From SZUA-521 sp041738285 (GTDB taxonomy: Bacteria > Pseudomonadota > Gammaproteobacteria > Pseudomonadales > Azotimanducaceae): DNA of 5,923 nt. Under the pieces are notes generated by a model. That model was not told the origin of the DNA. It saw only the letters and a list, made by a program, of their open reading frames with translations, and made no database searches. The position numbers and the translations under genes were made by a program. The DNA lies in the NCBI GenBank assembly GCA_041738285.1, contig JBGSQB010000204.1, positions 1 through 5,923 on the forward strand, read 5' to 3'. Shown piece by piece: positions 5,465 through 5,923 of the stretch (position 1 is its first letter; each line of letters opens with the position of its first letter).

Positions 5465-5923
5465 TCAGTCGGCGAGCCACTCCGCCGGTATGCAGATGGA
5501 ATCGGCCGCGACGCCGGTCAGCCGCGTCAGCCACGATTGGCTGTTCAGCGCCTCGGCAATGACATAGGCGTGGACATCGTTGACCTCATCCTGGGACAGC
5601 ACGTCGTCGAATCTCGCCATGCCGCCCGCCTCGAACATGCCTTCGCGAACGATCTCCTGCCACATCTCGTGAATGGCCGCGGTGGAGAATCGAAGGTCGG
5701 GATAGACGCCGGAACTCGCTGCCCGCGCGCCGTGACAGCGCAGGCAGTGAACGACGTACAGGGACTGGCCGCGGCGCGCAGCCGCCTCATCCAGCGCGCG
5801 ATCCTCGACGCCGACGGTGCGCTCGATCGAATGCGGCGCCGGCGCTGTGCCGGCTGCGTCCAGACGAAACGCCAGCACATGGCCGGGATTCTCGTGGGTC
5901 AGCTGGTGGGCGTGCCCGCCTTG
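5465..5923 (-). CDS. C-terminal end of a quinohaemoprotein (PQQ) dehydrogenase: cytochrome c domain (5' part outside window)
   Basis: The frame is open to the right edge, giving the last 152 residues of a longer protein. The first 25 or so (NPGHVLAFRLDAAGTAP) read like the final beta-propeller strand and linker of PQQ-dependent alcohol dehydrogenases. Then comes a class I cytochrome c domain: C60-L-R-C63-H64 binds haem c covalently, and M102 in GGMARFDDVLS is the likely second axial ligand, followed by the usual DEVNDVHAYV helix. PDLRFS and WQEIVREG between them match the dehydrogenase-attached cytochrome type. In such enzymes the PQQ propeller oxidises an alcohol or similar substrate in the periplasm and the haem domain passes electrons to the respiratory chain. 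It ends 7 nt before the lipoprotein, with no terminator between, so co-transcription is possible. If the propeller reading is wrong, it would be some other protein with a C-terminal cytochrome c domain. The substrate cannot be told from this end. Confidence 0.8.
   Translation of the reverse strand, partial: QGGHAHQLTHENPGHVLAFRLDAAGTAPAPHSIERTVGVEDRALDEAAARRGQSLYVVHCLRCHGARAASSGVYPDLRFSTAAIHEMWQEIVREGMFEAGGMARFDDVLSQDEVNDVHAYVIAEALNSQSWLTRLTGVAADSICIPAEWLAD

Noticed and set aside
5465..5878. A stand-alone 137-residue cytochrome c starting at a GTG.
   Set aside because: It would lack a signal peptide, which a c-type cytochrome needs, and the frame continues open to the window edge with dehydrogenase-like sequence, so it is better read as a C-terminal domain.

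Overview
This is a 5.9 kb, GC-rich (roughly 60% by eye), almost fully coding stretch of bacterial chromosome. All seven genes lie on the minus strand, so transcription runs from position 5923 towards 1. The family content suggests a Gram-negative proteobacterium, probably a gammaproteobacterium: an envelope-spanning RimK-like ligase / 7TM / retropepsin-like set, a lipoprotein with a proteobacterial-style lipobox, and a haem-carrying PQQ dehydrogenase tail. The genus cannot be told from the sequence.

Layout in the direction of transcription: (1) 5923-5465, the C-terminal end of a gene cut by the window edge, reading as the last beta-propeller strand plus cytochrome c domain of a quinohaemoprotein (PQQ) dehydrogenase. 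(2) 5457-4657, a lipoprotein with a coiled coil and a retropepsin-like 'ATP-dependent zinc protease' (RimB-like) domain. (3) 4635-3139, an inner-membrane protein with an inactive periplasmic transglutaminase domain fused to seven transmembrane helices. (4) 3139-2126, a cytosolic RimK-like ATP-grasp amidoligase ('alpha-L-glutamate ligase-like'). (5) 2126-1821, a small ABM-fold, YgiN-like monooxygenase. (6) 1810-1175, a glutathione S-transferase. (7) 1178-1, an M28 zinc aminopeptidase-like protein with C-terminal membrane helices, cut by the other window edge.

Genes 2-4 form the core system. Their predicted locations are complementary: ligase in the cytosol, 7TM protein with a periplasmic sensor-like domain in the inner membrane, and a lipoprotein protease in the periplasm. 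This set is known from comparative genomics as a probable amide-bond-forming or peptide-modifying system, but its substrate is not evident here. Genes 3-4, 4-5 and 6-7 overlap by 1, 1 and 4 nt, and the remaining gaps are 7, 21 and 10 nt. One transcription unit with translational coupling is therefore likely, possibly extending back into the PQQ dehydrogenase gene. No promoter, terminator, RNA gene, repeat array or mobile element is visible, and there is no non-coding stretch longer than 21 nt.

The point most worth checking is that the retropepsin-like domain reads Asp-Ala-Gly where the family carries the catalytic Asp-Thr-Gly. Together with the transglutaminase domain, which has lost its catalytic triad, this may mean that two of the three envelope components here act as binding or sensing modules rather than enzymes.
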